DNA of 64,000 nt from Pelagibacteraceae bacterium AG-422-N09 (GTDB lineage: Bacteria; Pseudomonadota; Alphaproteobacteria; Pelagibacterales; AG-422-B15), in contig QCMV01000003.1 in NCBI GenBank assembly GCA_003213515.1, positions 1 through 64,000 on the forward strand, in the 5' to 3' direction. Under the pieces are notes generated by a model, which saw only the letters and a program-made list of their open reading frames with translations, searched no databases and was not told where the DNA came from. Position numbers and translations under genes: made by a program. Below, piece after piece: positions 35,735-43,535 of this stretch (the stretch's first letter is position 1; every line of letters begins with the position of its first letter).

Positions 35735-36454
35735 ATGACTGACCTTCTTTTCAATCAAGATAGTTACTTAAAAGAAACAGAAGCCAGTATTATTGGAGTT
35801 GAAGAAAATATAATAAAGTTGGATAGAACAATTTTTTATGCAGAGTCAGGTGGACAACCTGGAGATCAAGGCGAGATTGTATTAAAGGACCAAGTTCTCA
35901 AAGTTGTAGACACAAAAAAAGGATCAAATCCGTTTGAAATTTTGCATATTGTTGATGGTCCCATCGATCAAAGCTTAATTAATCAATCCGCCGAACTTAA
36001 GATCAATTGGGAACTTAGATATGCTCATATGAAAATGCATTCGAGTTGCCATATTTTGTGTAGCTTAGTTGATGCCCTTATAACAGGCGCGTCGGTTGGA
36101 AGTGCTAAATCAAGAATAGATTTTGATGTTGATCCATCAATGCTAAATAAAGAAGAGTTAAATGAGAAGATTAGGGATATTATTAGTAAAGACTATCCCA
36201 TAATCATAAATCAAATTACAGGAGATGAACTAAAATCAAATCCTCACTTAGCTAAAGGGGCTGCCGTTTCACCTCCAGTTATAGATAATAAAGTACAAAC
36301 AGTTCAAATTGGTGAGGGAGAAAACATTATCGATCTTCAATGTTGTGGAGGAACGCACTGTCAATCTACGAAAGAAATTGGACCACTTGAGATTGGAAAG
36401 ATTGAAAATAAAGGTAAGAGAAATAGGCGAATTAATATAAGGTTTAGTTCATGA
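35735..36454 (+). CDS. AlaX-like alanyl-tRNA editing-domain protein
   Basis: A 239-residue protein of the AlaRS second-additional-domain family (AlaX-M type), which hydrolyses Ser or Gly wrongly attached to tRNA-Ala. FYAESGGQPGDQG is the editing core start. Zinc ligands are His102 and His106 (MHSSCH) and Cys204 and His208 (CGGTHC). The ORF track starts upstream inside the GS-like gene; ATG 35735 is 4 bases after that gene's stop. Its location in an amine operon is odd and hints that it may act on a free amine or amino acyl compound instead of tRNA. Confidence 0.87.
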   Translation: MTDLLFNQDSYLKETEASIIGVEENIIKLDRTIFYAESGGQPGDQGEIVLKDQVLKVVDTKKGSNPFEILHIVDGPIDQSLINQSAELKINWELRYAHMKMHSSCHILCSLVDALITGASVGSAKSRIDFDVDPSMLNKEELNEKIRDIISKDYPIIINQITGDELKSNPHLAKGAAVSPPVIDNKVQTVQIGEGENIIDLQCCGGTHCQSTKEIGPLEIGKIENKGKRNRRINIRFSS

Positions 36455-37215
36455 CGGATATTTTAGTCAGTAAAGATGATGGACAAGTTGTAACGCTCAC
36501 TCTTAATGATGCACCAGCAAATTGCCTGACCATGGAAATGATGTCAGCAATTAAAATGGAGATAGATCGCGTTAATAAGTCCAAAGATCACAAACTTGTT
36601 ATATTTGAAAGTTCAAATGAAAAAATCTTTTGTAGCGGACATAGTTTTAATGAAGTTCAAGAGATGATTAAGAATAATGATAAAAAATCACAAGAACTTC
36701 TATTTGCGGAGTGCTCTGAAATGTTAATGAAAATTAGAACAAGTCCAAAGATTTTTGTTGCTAAAGTAAGAGGTATTGCAACCGCTGGCGGGCTGGGATT
36801 AGTCAGTATAATGGATTGTGTTTTTAGTTCTAAATCAGCAAGATTTGCACTTGGTGGTATAAACTTTAATTTTGGTTGTCATCAACCGTCAGTATCTGTA
36901 GCCCGTGCAATATCCTCAAAAAATGTCATGGAATTATTAGTGAGCGGTCAGCCTCTAAATGCTCAAAGAGCACAAGAAGCAGGACTCATCAACGAATATT
37001 TAGAAGATGAAGAATTAGATAAAAGGGTCGAACAATTTTCTCAACAAGTTTGTGATCACACGCCCGAAGTGCTCGCGCTCACGAAAGAAACATTATACAA
37101 ACAGTCAGCAATGAAAATTTCTGATGCCTACGACTTTGCAAGTAAAGCAATGGTTGAAAATCTACAAATGCCTGAAACCAAAAAAGGTATAGACACTTTT
37201 TTAAATAAAACTTAA
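36451..37215 (+). CDS. Enoyl-CoA hydratase/isomerase family protein (ECHDC3-like)
   Basis: A 254-residue crotonase-fold protein. FCSGHSFNEVQEM is the first oxyanion loop and GIATAGGLGLVSIMDCVFSS the second; AGLINEYLEDEELD is the usual C-terminal helix start. SGH in place of SGA/AG and the AxAGG pattern match the ECHDC3 subgroup, whose reaction is not well established. It overlaps the AlaX-like stop by ATGA, and its own stop overlaps the convergent DMT gene by 4 bases. Confidence 0.85.
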   Translation: MTDILVSKDDGQVVTLTLNDAPANCLTMEMMSAIKMEIDRVNKSKDHKLVIFESSNEKIFCSGHSFNEVQEMIKNNDKKSQELLFAECSEMLMKIRTSPKIFVAKVRGIATAGGLGLVSIMDCVFSSKSARFALGGINFNFGCHQPSVSVARAISSKNVMELLVSGQPLNAQRAQEAGLINEYLEDEELDKRVEQFSQQVCDHTPEVLALTKETLYKQSAMKISDAYDFASKAMVENLQMPETKKGIDTFLNKT

Positions 37216-38114
37216 CGCTGAATTGAGAATTTTTCTGGTTGGATCTTTTTTTTTAGAGCAGTCTCACGTCTAAGAATAAATATTGCTGATAAGATAATAA
37301 ATCCAGCACCGACATAAGTATTCCACGCAGGTATCTCATTCCAAATCATATAACCAAATATTATTCCATAAATTAAACTTAGATATTTCAAAGGTGTAAC
37401 CAGAGAGACTTCAGCATGCTTAAATGCTGAGGTCAGAGCAAGGTTTCCAATTCCTCCAAAAATTCCAACGGCTGTTAATATTCCAAGGTCAAACCAAGAT
37501 ACTGGTATTTTCCATCCTCCAAAAGGAATTGTAAATAAAGATGCTATGAAACCAAATAAAGTAAAATACCAAGCAATCAAATAGGATGGTTCGGTCTTAC
37601 TTAATAAACGGATTGAAATCGACACCATCGCAAAGAATACGCAAAATAAAATTGGTAATAACATGTAGACACTAAACTCACTGGATGTTGGATTGATTAT
37701 GATCAAGACTCCAGCAAAACCAATCACAATTGCAATCCATCTTCTTACTCTTACAAGTTCACCGAGTATTAATATTGACAGAAGTGTACTAAAAATTGGC
37801 GAGGCAAACGTGAGACTTACAGTTGTTGCAAGGGGTAAATAATGAAGACTTGCATAAACACAAAAAAGTGCAGCTGTTCCAGTGAATGCTCTAATAAACA
37901 TCAGGCCGGGTTTAGTAGTATGAAAAAAATTACCCCATCTCTCTTTTGGCACAACAAGAAAAAGAGGGATCAAGCCTCCAATCATACGTGCTGCAATGAC
38001 CATACCTATAGAATATTCTGCAGTCGTCCATTTTACTGCAATATCCATGATGCTGAAACCTGTAACAGATATCAGCATATAGAGTGCGCCCAACTTAATA
38101 TTATTTCTGTTCAT
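37212..38114 (-). CDS. EamA-family (DMT) transporter
   Basis: A 300-residue membrane protein with ten hydrophobic helices and two EamA halves; GALYMLISVTGFSIMDIAVKW opens the first and LPILFCVFFAMVSISIRLLSK the second. The S-adenosylmethionine/RhtA-type branch is likely. The track begins at TTG 38150; ATG 38114 gives the normal short N-terminus. Probably a metabolite exporter, perhaps for a product of the adjacent island. Confidence 0.85.
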   Translation of the reverse strand: MNRNNIKLGALYMLISVTGFSIMDIAVKWTTAEYSIGMVIAARMIGGLIPLFLVVPKERWGNFFHTTKPGLMFIRAFTGTAALFCVYASLHYLPLATTVSLTFASPIFSTLLSILILGELVRVRRWIAIVIGFAGVLIIINPTSSEFSVYMLLPILFCVFFAMVSISIRLLSKTEPSYLIAWYFTLFGFIASLFTIPFGGWKIPVSWFDLGILTAVGIFGGIGNLALTSAFKHAEVSLVTPLKYLSLIYGIIFGYMIWNEIPAWNTYVGAGFIILSAIFILRRETALKKKIQPEKFSIQR

Positions 38115-38161
38115 ATAGATTTTATTAAAATTTAGATTATCATTAATCAATTTTTAAACCT

Positions 38162-38896
38162 ATGAACATTTGGAAATATTTAATAGCAGCTTCTTTAGGC
38201 AATATGATTGCAGGCCCTTTGGGTGCACTTGCATTTACTGCAGGTGCATACTTTCTTGGAAAGAAAACAAACTTTAGAAATCCTGGGGCTAACTTTAATA
38301 GTAATCAAGGTGTTTATGCTTTGGGGCTTGTTGTGCTCTGTGCAAAGTTGGCAAAAGCAGATGGAAGAGTCACTGACGATGAAATAAGAAAATTCAAAAA
38401 AATATTTAAAATACCTCAAGAAAATATGAAACAGGTTGGAGCAATATGGAAAGAAGCTGCACAAACTAGTGCAGGATTTGAACCTTACGCTCAGCAGTTA
38501 AGAGACACTTTTTATCGAACTCCACAAATGTTAGAGCAAGTCATATTAGGCCTCTTTGAAATTGGATATGCTGATCATGATTTATCGGCTCCAGAACTAA
38601 AATATATAAAAAAAGTTAGCCAGATTTTTGGAATTGATCAAGTAACGTTCAATAGATTAAGAAATTCTCGACCTGAATTTGTTAAAGAAGACCCTTACAA
38701 GGTGCTTGGTGTTTCTAAATCTCAAACGTCTGCAGAAATTAAAAAAGTTTACAGAATTTTAGCTCGCAAAAACCATCCAGATATCGTTCGGGCAAAAGGC
38801 ATTACTGATAAAAGCCTTATTCAAAAAGCAAAAGAGAACTTTCAAAGAATTAATGATGCATACGAACAAATTTTAAAAATTAGAGGTGAAAAGTAG
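38162..38896 (+). CDS. DjlA-like co-chaperone (TerB + J domain)
   Basis: A 244-residue inner-membrane protein: one N-terminal hydrophobic segment (about residues 5-33), a TerB-like helical domain (about 50-160; AKADGRVTDDEI) and a C-terminal J domain (about 176-242) with DPYKVLGVSK and the HPD motif in RKNHPDIVR. The J domain would stimulate DnaK at the membrane. The order matches DjlA, though DjlA of E. coli is somewhat longer. It is divergent from the DMT gene. Confidence 0.88.
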   Translation: MNIWKYLIAASLGNMIAGPLGALAFTAGAYFLGKKTNFRNPGANFNSNQGVYALGLVVLCAKLAKADGRVTDDEIRKFKKIFKIPQENMKQVGAIWKEAAQTSAGFEPYAQQLRDTFYRTPQMLEQVILGLFEIGYADHDLSAPELKYIKKVSQIFGIDQVTFNRLRNSRPEFVKEDPYKVLGVSKSQTSAEIKKVYRILARKNHPDIVRAKGITDKSLIQKAKENFQRINDAYEQILKIRGEK

Positions 38897-38943
38897 GCAA
38901 AATTCCTATTCTTTTTTATCATTTTTAAATATGCATTTAGAGC

Positions 38944-38949
38944 TATAAT
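38944..38949 (+). promoter_or_regulatory. Consensus -10 element directly before a small ORF
   Basis: TATAAT lies 6 bases before the ATG at 38956, which would place the transcript start at the start codon (leaderless mRNA). A -35 is not evident. Confidence 0.4.
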
Positions 38950-38955
38950 AACAGT

Positions 38956-39105
38956 ATGGAATTTTTAACATTCATTGCTGTCTGCGTATTAATTTATCTT
39001 GTTTATTTAATTCGACAGGACTTTAAGGATCATTCTGTAAGGATTGAAAGTCAAATGCAGCGTGTTACTGAAGTTGTTATCAAGAATCAAGAAAAGCAAG
39101 AATAA
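38956..39105 (+). CDS. Small membrane protein (49 aa), not in ORF track
   Basis: An ATG-to-TAA frame of 49 codons. Residues 3-19 (FLTFIAVCVLIYLVYLI) form one hydrophobic helix, followed by a charged helix-forming tail rich in Gln, Glu and Lys. The composition, with a clean helix followed by amphipathic tail, looks like a real single-pass protein. I do not recognise a family. A consensus TATAAT precedes it by 6 bases. No good Shine-Dalgarno. Confidence 0.5.
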   Translation: MEFLTFIAVCVLIYLVYLIRQDFKDHSVRIESQMQRVTEVVIKNQEKQE

Positions 39106-39231
39106 TCACTTCTTTTTACTCCAATTATTACGTTTTCTATTTCTAATTAAAGGTGGATACACACCTGTTGATAGATAAATTTTGACGAATCTGAGTTGTA
39201 AAAACCAAATTTTTTTTAACACTTCAATCAT
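39106..39231 (-). CDS. Possible small basic protein (41 aa)
   Basis: On the minus strand an ATG-to-TGA frame of 41 codons starts MIEVLKKIWFLQLRFVKIYLS and ends in a strongly basic tail (NRKRNNWSKKK). Its stop abuts the stop of the 49-aa ORF. It has no clear ribosome binding site and no recognised family. The rest of the space up to pdxH (39232-39303) shows nothing further. Confidence 0.3.
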   Translation of the reverse strand: MIEVLKKIWFLQLRFVKIYLSTGVYPPLIRNRKRNNWSKKK

Positions 39232-39303
39232 TATTTTTGATAATGCATCTCATTCGCTGTTATTTCAATTCAATTTTTTTACAATTTGACTATAAGTAAA
39301 CTA

Positions 39304-39909
39304 ATGAGCAATAATATTTCTAATTACAACAACTGGTTAGATGCGTGGAATGATTTTTACGAAAAAGAAAGGGAATTAGTAGAACTCGATCCAAATGCCG
39401 CGCTTGTTTCTTCAGTCGATGCGGAAGGTAATCCAAACGCACGTGTTATACTCATAAAAGATGTATCAAACAAAGGCTTTGTTTTTTACACAAACTATCA
39501 GTCTCAAAAAGGTAAGGAACTTTTTCATAATAATAAGGGACACCTCACATGGTACAGTCGAACGCAAGGTGTTTCTATTCGTATTCAAGGTGAAGTACAA
39601 AAGATTGATGCTTCAATTTCAAACAATTATTTTGCATCTCGAGATCGTAATGCTCAAATTTCAGCAAGTATTTCTAAACAGTCAGAAACAGTTGAAAGCA
39701 GAGAAGTGCTTGATGCAGAATTTAAAAAATTTGCTGATGATTATGAAGGTAAAGAGATACCTAGACCTGATCATTGGGGAGGGGTAATTATACAACCTAA
39801 AAAAGTAGAAGTCTGGAAAAGTAGAGACGATTATAAAACAAGACTTCACGACAGGATTGTCTTTGCATTATCAAATGATCAATGGATTAAATCAAGACTT
39901 TATCCTTAA
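39304..39909 (+). CDS. pdxH: Pyridoxamine 5'-phosphate oxidase PdxH
   Basis: FMN enzyme making pyridoxal phosphate, 201 residues from ATG 39304 (track starts at TTG 39286). RVILIKDVSNKGFVFYTNYQSQKGKEL is the FMN-binding core, PRPDHWGGVIIQPKKVEVWKSRDDYKTRLHDR the C-terminal substrate and FMN segment. With pdxA at 11.9 kb it shows the DXP-dependent B6 route; the many PLP enzymes in the window depend on it. Its stop overlaps the cation exporter ATG by one base. Confidence 0.96.
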   Translation: MSNNISNYNNWLDAWNDFYEKERELVELDPNAALVSSVDAEGNPNARVILIKDVSNKGFVFYTNYQSQKGKELFHNNKGHLTWYSRTQGVSIRIQGEVQKIDASISNNYFASRDRNAQISASISKQSETVESREVLDAEFKKFADDYEGKEIPRPDHWGGVIIQPKKVEVWKSRDDYKTRLHDRIVFALSNDQWIKSRLYP

Positions 39910-40838
39910 TGACTTACGCGAATATTTCTCAAAATGAGTATGGAGAAAAAATAAAAAAATCTTCCTTAATAACTCTTGGAGTTGTTCTTTTTTTAATTTT
40001 TATCAAAGCATTTGCGTATTTTGCTACTGGCTCAATTATAATTTTGTCATTACTTGCAGATAGTTTTTTTGATCTCATTATCACTCTAACTACATTTACT
40101 TTAGTTAGAATCTCATTAAAGAAAAATACTAATGAATACCGATTTGGTTATGGCAAAGCTGAAGCATTATCTGCTTTTATAGAGGGAATTATTATTTTAT
40201 TAATTTCAATATTTATACTTTATATGGCCTACCAAAACTTTATTGATCCTGAAATTACAATTATTAATTCCGAAATAGCACTTATTGTTATCGCAATCTC
40301 AATATTTGCCACTCTTATGTTGGTGAGGTTTCAAACAAGAATAATGAAAGACACGGCTTCATTAAGCGTAGAGTCAGAAAAGCTTCATTATCTTAGCGAT
40401 TTATTAACTAATATTGCAGCCTTTGTTGGAATTATGCTTGTGATGTTTGCTGATTTCTCAAGAGCGGATCCATTAATTGCTGCTTTAATTTCGATTTATA
40501 TGATCTATACAACAATTGCTATTTTTCAAAAATCAATTGCTGTATTAATTGATCGTGAAATTGATGATGATCTCAAGTCTGAGATTTTTGATATTGTAAA
40601 AAGCCATAACAAAGTTCTTGGATTTCATGATGTTCGTACTCGTCAAAGTGGATCGAGTAAAGGTAAGTTTTTTATGCAAATGCACATTGAGGTCTCAGAG
40701 CATGTAAGCTTAGAAGAATCGCACAATATTGCCGATCAAGTAGAAGAAAACATACTTAATAAATTTCCAGATGCTGAAATAATTTTACATGTCGATCCAA
40801 GTAATGTTATTGAGGAAAAAGAGTTTGTTGATGCATAA
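39909..40838 (+). CDS. Cation diffusion facilitator (FieF-like)
   Basis: A 309-residue inner-membrane metal exporter with six helices. Metal site residues Asp51, Asp55 (LADSFFD) and His160, Asp164 (LHYLSD) match the FieF D-D/H-D set and spacing. The cytoplasmic domain from about 210 ends with IILHVDPSN, typical of the family. Substrate is probably Fe(II), Zn(II) or Mn(II). Its end overlaps the next gene by 8 bases. Confidence 0.92.
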   Translation: MTYANISQNEYGEKIKKSSLITLGVVLFLIFIKAFAYFATGSIIILSLLADSFFDLIITLTTFTLVRISLKKNTNEYRFGYGKAEALSAFIEGIIILLISIFILYMAYQNFIDPEITIINSEIALIVIAISIFATLMLVRFQTRIMKDTASLSVESEKLHYLSDLLTNIAAFVGIMLVMFADFSRADPLIAALISIYMIYTTIAIFQKSIAVLIDREIDDDLKSEIFDIVKSHNKVLGFHDVRTRQSGSSKGKFFMQMHIEVSEHVSLEESHNIADQVEENILNKFPDAEIILHVDPSNVIEEKEFVDA

Positions 40839-41316
40839 AATACTGATACCAATATTTCTTCTACTTTTTTCAATATTATCAACGTCTTCATCTGACCTTC
40901 CTGTTCCTCGATGGGTTTCATTAAAAGGTGATGCCAACTTAAGAAAAGGACCATTTCCTGAAGCGACAATTATTTATCGCTATCAGTTAAAAGGGTATCC
41001 AATGGAGATCATTAGGGATATCGAAGGCTGGAGGCAGGTTCGTGATCCGAGGGACGGAGTCACAGGCTGGATGGCTCATTTTCTTTTTTCAAGTAAAAGA
41101 TATGCATTAACATCAAAAGAACCTTTCAGTTATGGGTATGACAAACCAACCAAAAATAAGATCCTTGCTAAAATAGATCCTTTTGTTCATGCAAGAATTA
41201 ATAAGTGTGACTCAAGTTGGTGTAGGATTACAATCACAGATAATGAGAAAGAAATTAAAGTCTGGATCGAAAAAAATAATTTACTAGGAGTATACCCTCA
41301 CGAAATTATCAATTAA
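40831..41316 (+). CDS. Secreted SH3-domain protein
   Basis: A 161-residue protein with a signal peptide (HKILIPIFLLLFSILST, cleavage near residue 20) and two SH3-like folds: VPRWVSLKGDANLRKGPFPEA to GWMAHFLFSS, then a degenerate one to the end. This is the SH3_4 type found in alphaproteobacteria, presumably binding the cell wall. The ATG at 40831 is chosen because the signal follows at once; the track starts inside the previous gene. Confidence 0.75.
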   Translation: MHKILIPIFLLLFSILSTSSSDLPVPRWVSLKGDANLRKGPFPEATIIYRYQLKGYPMEIIRDIEGWRQVRDPRDGVTGWMAHFLFSSKRYALTSKEPFSYGYDKPTKNKILAKIDPFVHARINKCDSSWCRITITDNEKEIKVWIEKNNLLGVYPHEIIN

Positions 41317-41325
41317 TATTTATTA

Positions 41326-41727
41326 ATGATAAGAATTTTTTCTGTTCTAATTTTATTAATCTCTAATTCATTTGCAGATATACAAATAAGAAAACAAAAT
41401 GACCTATTTTGTTATGATGGTGATACATGCTATGTTATATATGAAGGAAAGAAAGATAAAGTTAGACTACTTGATCTAGATACTCCTGAAATTTCAAATC
41501 CTAAATGTGAAAAAGAGTATATACTTGGGATTGAAGCTCGTGAGTATATTAACCAATTAATTTCAGAAGGGAAAAGAATTGAATTTGAAACCGAATTCAA
41601 TAGAGACTTTTTCGGTAGAATCCTATCTTATATAATTGTAGATGGAGAAAACGTTTCAAAATTGATGGTCTCACACAGTTTAGGAGTTGTGTATGATAAA
41701 AATAATAAGAAAGACTGGTGTGAATGA
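41326..41727 (+). CDS. Secreted thermonuclease-family nuclease
   Basis: A 133-residue staphylococcal-nuclease-fold protein with a signal peptide (MIRIFSVLILLISNSFA). Motifs are YDGDTCYV, VRLLDLDTPE (Arg and Glu of the active site) and RDFFGRILSYI (second Arg), then VSKLMVSHSLGVVY. It would cut DNA or RNA in the periplasm or outside the cell, perhaps for nutrient salvage. ATGA overlap with the following gene. Confidence 0.88.
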   Translation: MIRIFSVLILLISNSFADIQIRKQNDLFCYDGDTCYVIYEGKKDKVRLLDLDTPEISNPKCEKEYILGIEAREYINQLISEGKRIEFETEFNRDFFGRILSYIIVDGENVSKLMVSHSLGVVYDKNNKKDWCE

Positions 41728-41999
41728 GCAAAAAAAATAATCCTGTGAAAGATATTGATAAATTAAGCCATTTATTTAATCAAATAAATGAACCCATTGT
41801 TTGTGTTAAATGCTCTGATGAATTTACGTCAGGCCAGACAGATTCAAAGTCACTTCAGGACTACTCAAAATTTGATGTTGGATTTACAAATAGAGGATTT
41901 CAAATTTGGTGTAGGAGGCATAATGTAAATGTATGCCATTTTAAATTTGGCGATAAACAGCCTGAAGCTGACTTTCGTTGTCTTGAAAAAAGAAAATAA
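41724..41999 (+). CDS. Hypothetical protein with Cys/His pairs (91 aa)
   Basis: I do not recognise this protein. It has a CVKC pair near residue 27, WCRRH near 63 and VCHF near 70, which could bind a metal. No signal peptide, so it stays in the cytoplasm unlike the two secreted proteins before it. The 4-base overlap with the nuclease gene suggests co-translation. Confidence 0.6.
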   Translation: MSKKNNPVKDIDKLSHLFNQINEPIVCVKCSDEFTSGQTDSKSLQDYSKFDVGFTNRGFQIWCRRHNVNVCHFKFGDKQPEADFRCLEKRK

Positions 42000-42040
42000 A
42001 ATTTTTACTCTTGTTTTTTTTAAATCAATGATAAGATATG

Positions 42041-42069
42041 AATCAAAGCATGGGGCAAACCCCCTGATT
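42041..42069 (+). other. Small hairpin in the exonuclease I leader
   Basis: GGGG-CAAA-CCCC forms a tight 4-bp stem with tetraloop and is flanked by AATCA and TGATT, which can pair around an internal loop. There is no T run after it, so it is not a standard terminator. Function unknown. Confidence 0.3.
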
Positions 42070-42104
42070 TCTTGAAATGCAATGTTTTAAGAGGGAGAAA
42101 AAAC

Positions 42105-43532
42105 ATGACTAAAATAGTAATTTACGATTTAGAAACATCTGGTATTGACTCGGCTTTTTCATCAATTTTGCAAGCCGCTGCGGTGTGTGTGGATGAAAAT
42201 TTCAACGAAATAGATCGCTTTAATTTAAGGGGTAGAATGAAAAAAGAGTACCCAATTCCTCATCCAAAAGCGTTATTGGTAAATGATGTTGGTGTTGATC
42301 AACTAAAAAACCACGAAAATTCTAATTTTGCTTTAATAAGTGAAATTCAAAATAAATTTCTTTCTTGGGGAGAGTGTTTATTTATAGGATATAACTCTAT
42401 CGGATTTGATGAGCATCATTTACGCCAAAGCTTTTATCAATCTGCGTTACCACCTTATTTAACCAACACTAATGGTAATAAAAGAGGAGACGCATTAAAA
42501 CTATTACATACTGCCGCTGCATCACACCCAAATGCTTTTGTTAGACCTATCAGTGACGATACAGGAAGACCAACATTTCAATTATCTGAGTTTGCAAGAG
42601 TAAATAACATTTCGCAGGAAAAAGCACATGATGCTTTATATGATGTTGAGGCAACATTAGAAGTTTGTAGGCTCATAAAGGAAAGATGCTCTGATGTTTG
42701 GACTGCCTCTTTACAGACTGCATCAAAGGGAGATGTATATAGTAAGATGGATCAAGATAAAGTTTTTTGCGCAAGTCGCTTTTTTCGGGGGAAAGAATAT
42801 ACTCATGGAATTACATTTTTAACAAAAAACCCTACTTATGAGAATCATATTTACTGCTTTGATTTAAAATTTGATCCAGAATTAGTTTTTGACCTTGATC
42901 GAGTAGAGCTAAAGAAGTTATTTAAAGGAAAAGGAAAATGTTTTCACATTGTTAAAGCCAATGAACAACCCATTCTCTTAGATGAAAAATATCTTTATCA
43001 GACAGATGAATATAAGGATCAAGATCCTGAAATTATAAATAAAAGAATGAAAATGATTAGGTCTAACAAAACATTCATTGAGAAATTTCAAAATCTATTA
43101 ATAGATATGCAAGATGACAGAGATCTAAGTCAGGATCAGAGTGAAAAATTAGTGGAAAAGCAAATTTATGATGGATTTCCTAATGCAAAAGATAATTATC
43201 TAATGCAAGATTTTCATGCTGCTTTGCCTGAAAAGAAATATGAAATATCTGAAAAAATAAGTGATAGAAGATGTAAAGAGTTTGCAAAAAGAGTTATGTA
43301 TAATCAATTTCCTGATTTTTTACCTAAAAATGAATTAAAAAAAAGAGACATAGCCGTTGCCAAGAACCACCTTACTTTAGACGACAAGCCATGGTGTACA
43401 ATACCTCAAGCTCAGAGTGCTATAGATGATCTAAGAGAAACCGAGGAAGATATAGATCTTAAAAGGTTGGATGAGATAGATGAATATGTTCAAAGTCTTT
43501 CAGAAAAATTTGAAACAATTGTAAAAGGGTAA
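42105..43532 (+). CDS. sbcB: Exodeoxyribonuclease I
   Basis: 3'-5' single-strand DNA exonuclease acting in recombination and mismatch repair, 475 residues. The DEDD motifs are VIYDLETSG (Exo I), GYNSIGFDEHHLRQ (Exo II) and KAHDALYDVEAT (Exo III); the SH3-like and C-terminal helical domains follow. GAGGGA precedes ATG 42105; the track start at 42072 has no such support. rmuC follows after 3 bases, so DNA repair genes are grouped. Confidence 0.94.
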   Translation: MTKIVIYDLETSGIDSAFSSILQAAAVCVDENFNEIDRFNLRGRMKKEYPIPHPKALLVNDVGVDQLKNHENSNFALISEIQNKFLSWGECLFIGYNSIGFDEHHLRQSFYQSALPPYLTNTNGNKRGDALKLLHTAAASHPNAFVRPISDDTGRPTFQLSEFARVNNISQEKAHDALYDVEATLEVCRLIKERCSDVWTASLQTASKGDVYSKMDQDKVFCASRFFRGKEYTHGITFLTKNPTYENHIYCFDLKFDPELVFDLDRVELKKLFKGKGKCFHIVKANEQPILLDEKYLYQTDEYKDQDPEIINKRMKMIRSNKTFIEKFQNLLIDMQDDRDLSQDQSEKLVEKQIYDGFPNAKDNYLMQDFHAALPEKKYEISEKISDRRCKEFAKRVMYNQFPDFLPKNELKKRDIAVAKNHLTLDDKPWCTIPQAQSAIDDLRETEEDIDLKRLDEIDEYVQSLSEKFETIVKG

Positions 43533-43535
43533 GAA

